Translations under genes and position numbers: made by a program | From: Tissierella_B sp964485455 | GTDB taxonomy: Bacteria > Bacillota > Clostridia > Tissierellales > Tissierellaceae | Assembly: GCA_964485455.1 (NCBI GenBank) | Contig: CAZAJU010000050.1 | Location: forward strand, 1 to 14,947 | Reading direction: 5' to 3' | DNA length: 14,947 bases | Shown: positions 14,700 to 14,947 of the stretch, in pieces | How positions within the stretch are numbered: position 1 is the stretch's first letter | Layout: each line of letters starts with the position of its first letter | The notes under the pieces: generated by a model | Databases searched by the model: none | Told to the model about the DNA's origin: nothing | What the model saw: only the letters and a program-made list of their open reading frames with translations

Positions 14700-14742
14700 A
14701 AACCTCAAAATCTAACAAATTTTAGATTCTGAGGTTTGCTTT
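14700..14742. terminator. Bidirectional terminator between the IclR-type gene and livF
   Basis: Arms at 14701-14715 and 14722-14736 pair over 15 positions with one mismatch and a six-base loop. T-rich tracts follow on both strands (TGCTTTTA on plus, TTTTCTTTT on minus). It lies between convergent stops at 14685 and 14745. Confidence 0.8.
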
Positions 14743-14744
14743 TA

Positions 14745-14947
14745 TTAATGCAATCCCAGATAAGATTTCCTAATCTCATCATTTGCCTTCAGTTCTTTGG
14801 ATGTACCTGTAGTCACAATCTCACCTGTTTCCATGACGTATGCCCTATGAGCCGCATACAATGCCATCTGAGCGTTCTGTTCCACAAGTAGGATTGTCAT
14901 GCCGCTTTCTCTATTAATCTTCTTTATAGTCCTGAAAATAGTCTCCA
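14745..14947 (-). CDS. livF: LivF-type branched-chain amino acid ABC transporter ATPase (C-terminal part, 5' end off window)
   Basis: The visible 66 codons are the C-terminal end of an ABC ATPase of the high-affinity branched-chain amino acid/HAAT family. TILLVEQNAQMAL contains the H-loop region in the form typical of LivF, where a glutamine follows the Glu. The following AAHRAYVMETGEIVTTGT and the terminal YLG are LivF signatures. The frame runs off the right edge at 14947, so the Walker motifs are not visible. LivF partners LivG, LivH, LivM and a binding protein, presumably encoded further right. Confidence 0.92.
   Translation of the reverse strand, partial: ETIFRTIKKINRESGMTILLVEQNAQMALYAAHRAYVMETGEIVTTGTSKELKANDEIRKSYLGLH

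Noticed and set aside
1..14947. CRISPR arrays, tRNA or rRNA genes, insertion sequences, prophage genes
   Set aside because: No regularly spaced repeats, tRNA-like cloverleaf with a GGTTCRAATCC arm, transposase or phage structural gene was seen on either strand.

Overview
The window is AT-rich, with strong AGGAGG-type ribosome binding sites, and its gene families (CyuA cysteine desulfidase, class II photolyase, DUF523-DUF1722, NapH-like polyferredoxin, YitJ-type methionine synthase/MTHFR, glutaminase, IclR regulator, LivF) point to a strictly anaerobic, amino-acid-using member of the Bacillota (Clostridia/Tissierellia-like). This placement is inferred from composition and families only. Three runs of exactly 100 N (6756-6855, 8552-8651, 11751-11850) look like scaffold gaps of unknown true size, so order and distance across them are not proven.

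Layout. At 1-2639 (minus) lies most of a very large membrane-anchored protein with two N-terminal zinc ribbons, one transmembrane helix and a big ectodomain carrying HEXXH-X18-E, a gluzincin-type zinc protease signature. It runs off the left edge. At 2750-4057 (minus) is a lone L-cysteine desulfidase, divergent from a class II CPD photolyase (4307-5659, plus). The photolyase converges, across a perfect 22-bp hairpin, on a DUF523-DUF1722 protein (5752-6708, minus). After the first gap come a membrane polyferredoxin and its overlapping membrane-anchored partner (6874-8464, plus). After the second gap is a group of small minus-strand genes: an unknown basic protein, an acylphosphatase and a tautomerase. 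Then come a fused homocysteine S-methyltransferase/methylenetetrahydrofolate reductase (minus), the third gap with repeats, and a rhodanese gene with a long regulated-looking leader (promoter, dyad over the start site, 14-codon ORF). A glutaminase (minus) and an IclR-family regulator (plus) are divergent, with their -10 elements overlapping. The 3' end of livF enters from the right edge.

Themes. Sulfur handling recurs: cysteine desulfidation, a DUF523 domain related to thiouracil desulfidase, a rhodanese, and homocysteine methylation. The genes are mostly single transcription units separated by terminators, so this looks like a patchwork of housekeeping and metabolic units rather than one island. 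The least explained items are the zinc-ribbon/HEXXH membrane protein, the rhodanese leader with its small ORF and operator-like dyad, the polyferredoxin partner, and an orphan C-terminal gene fragment at 12673-12786.
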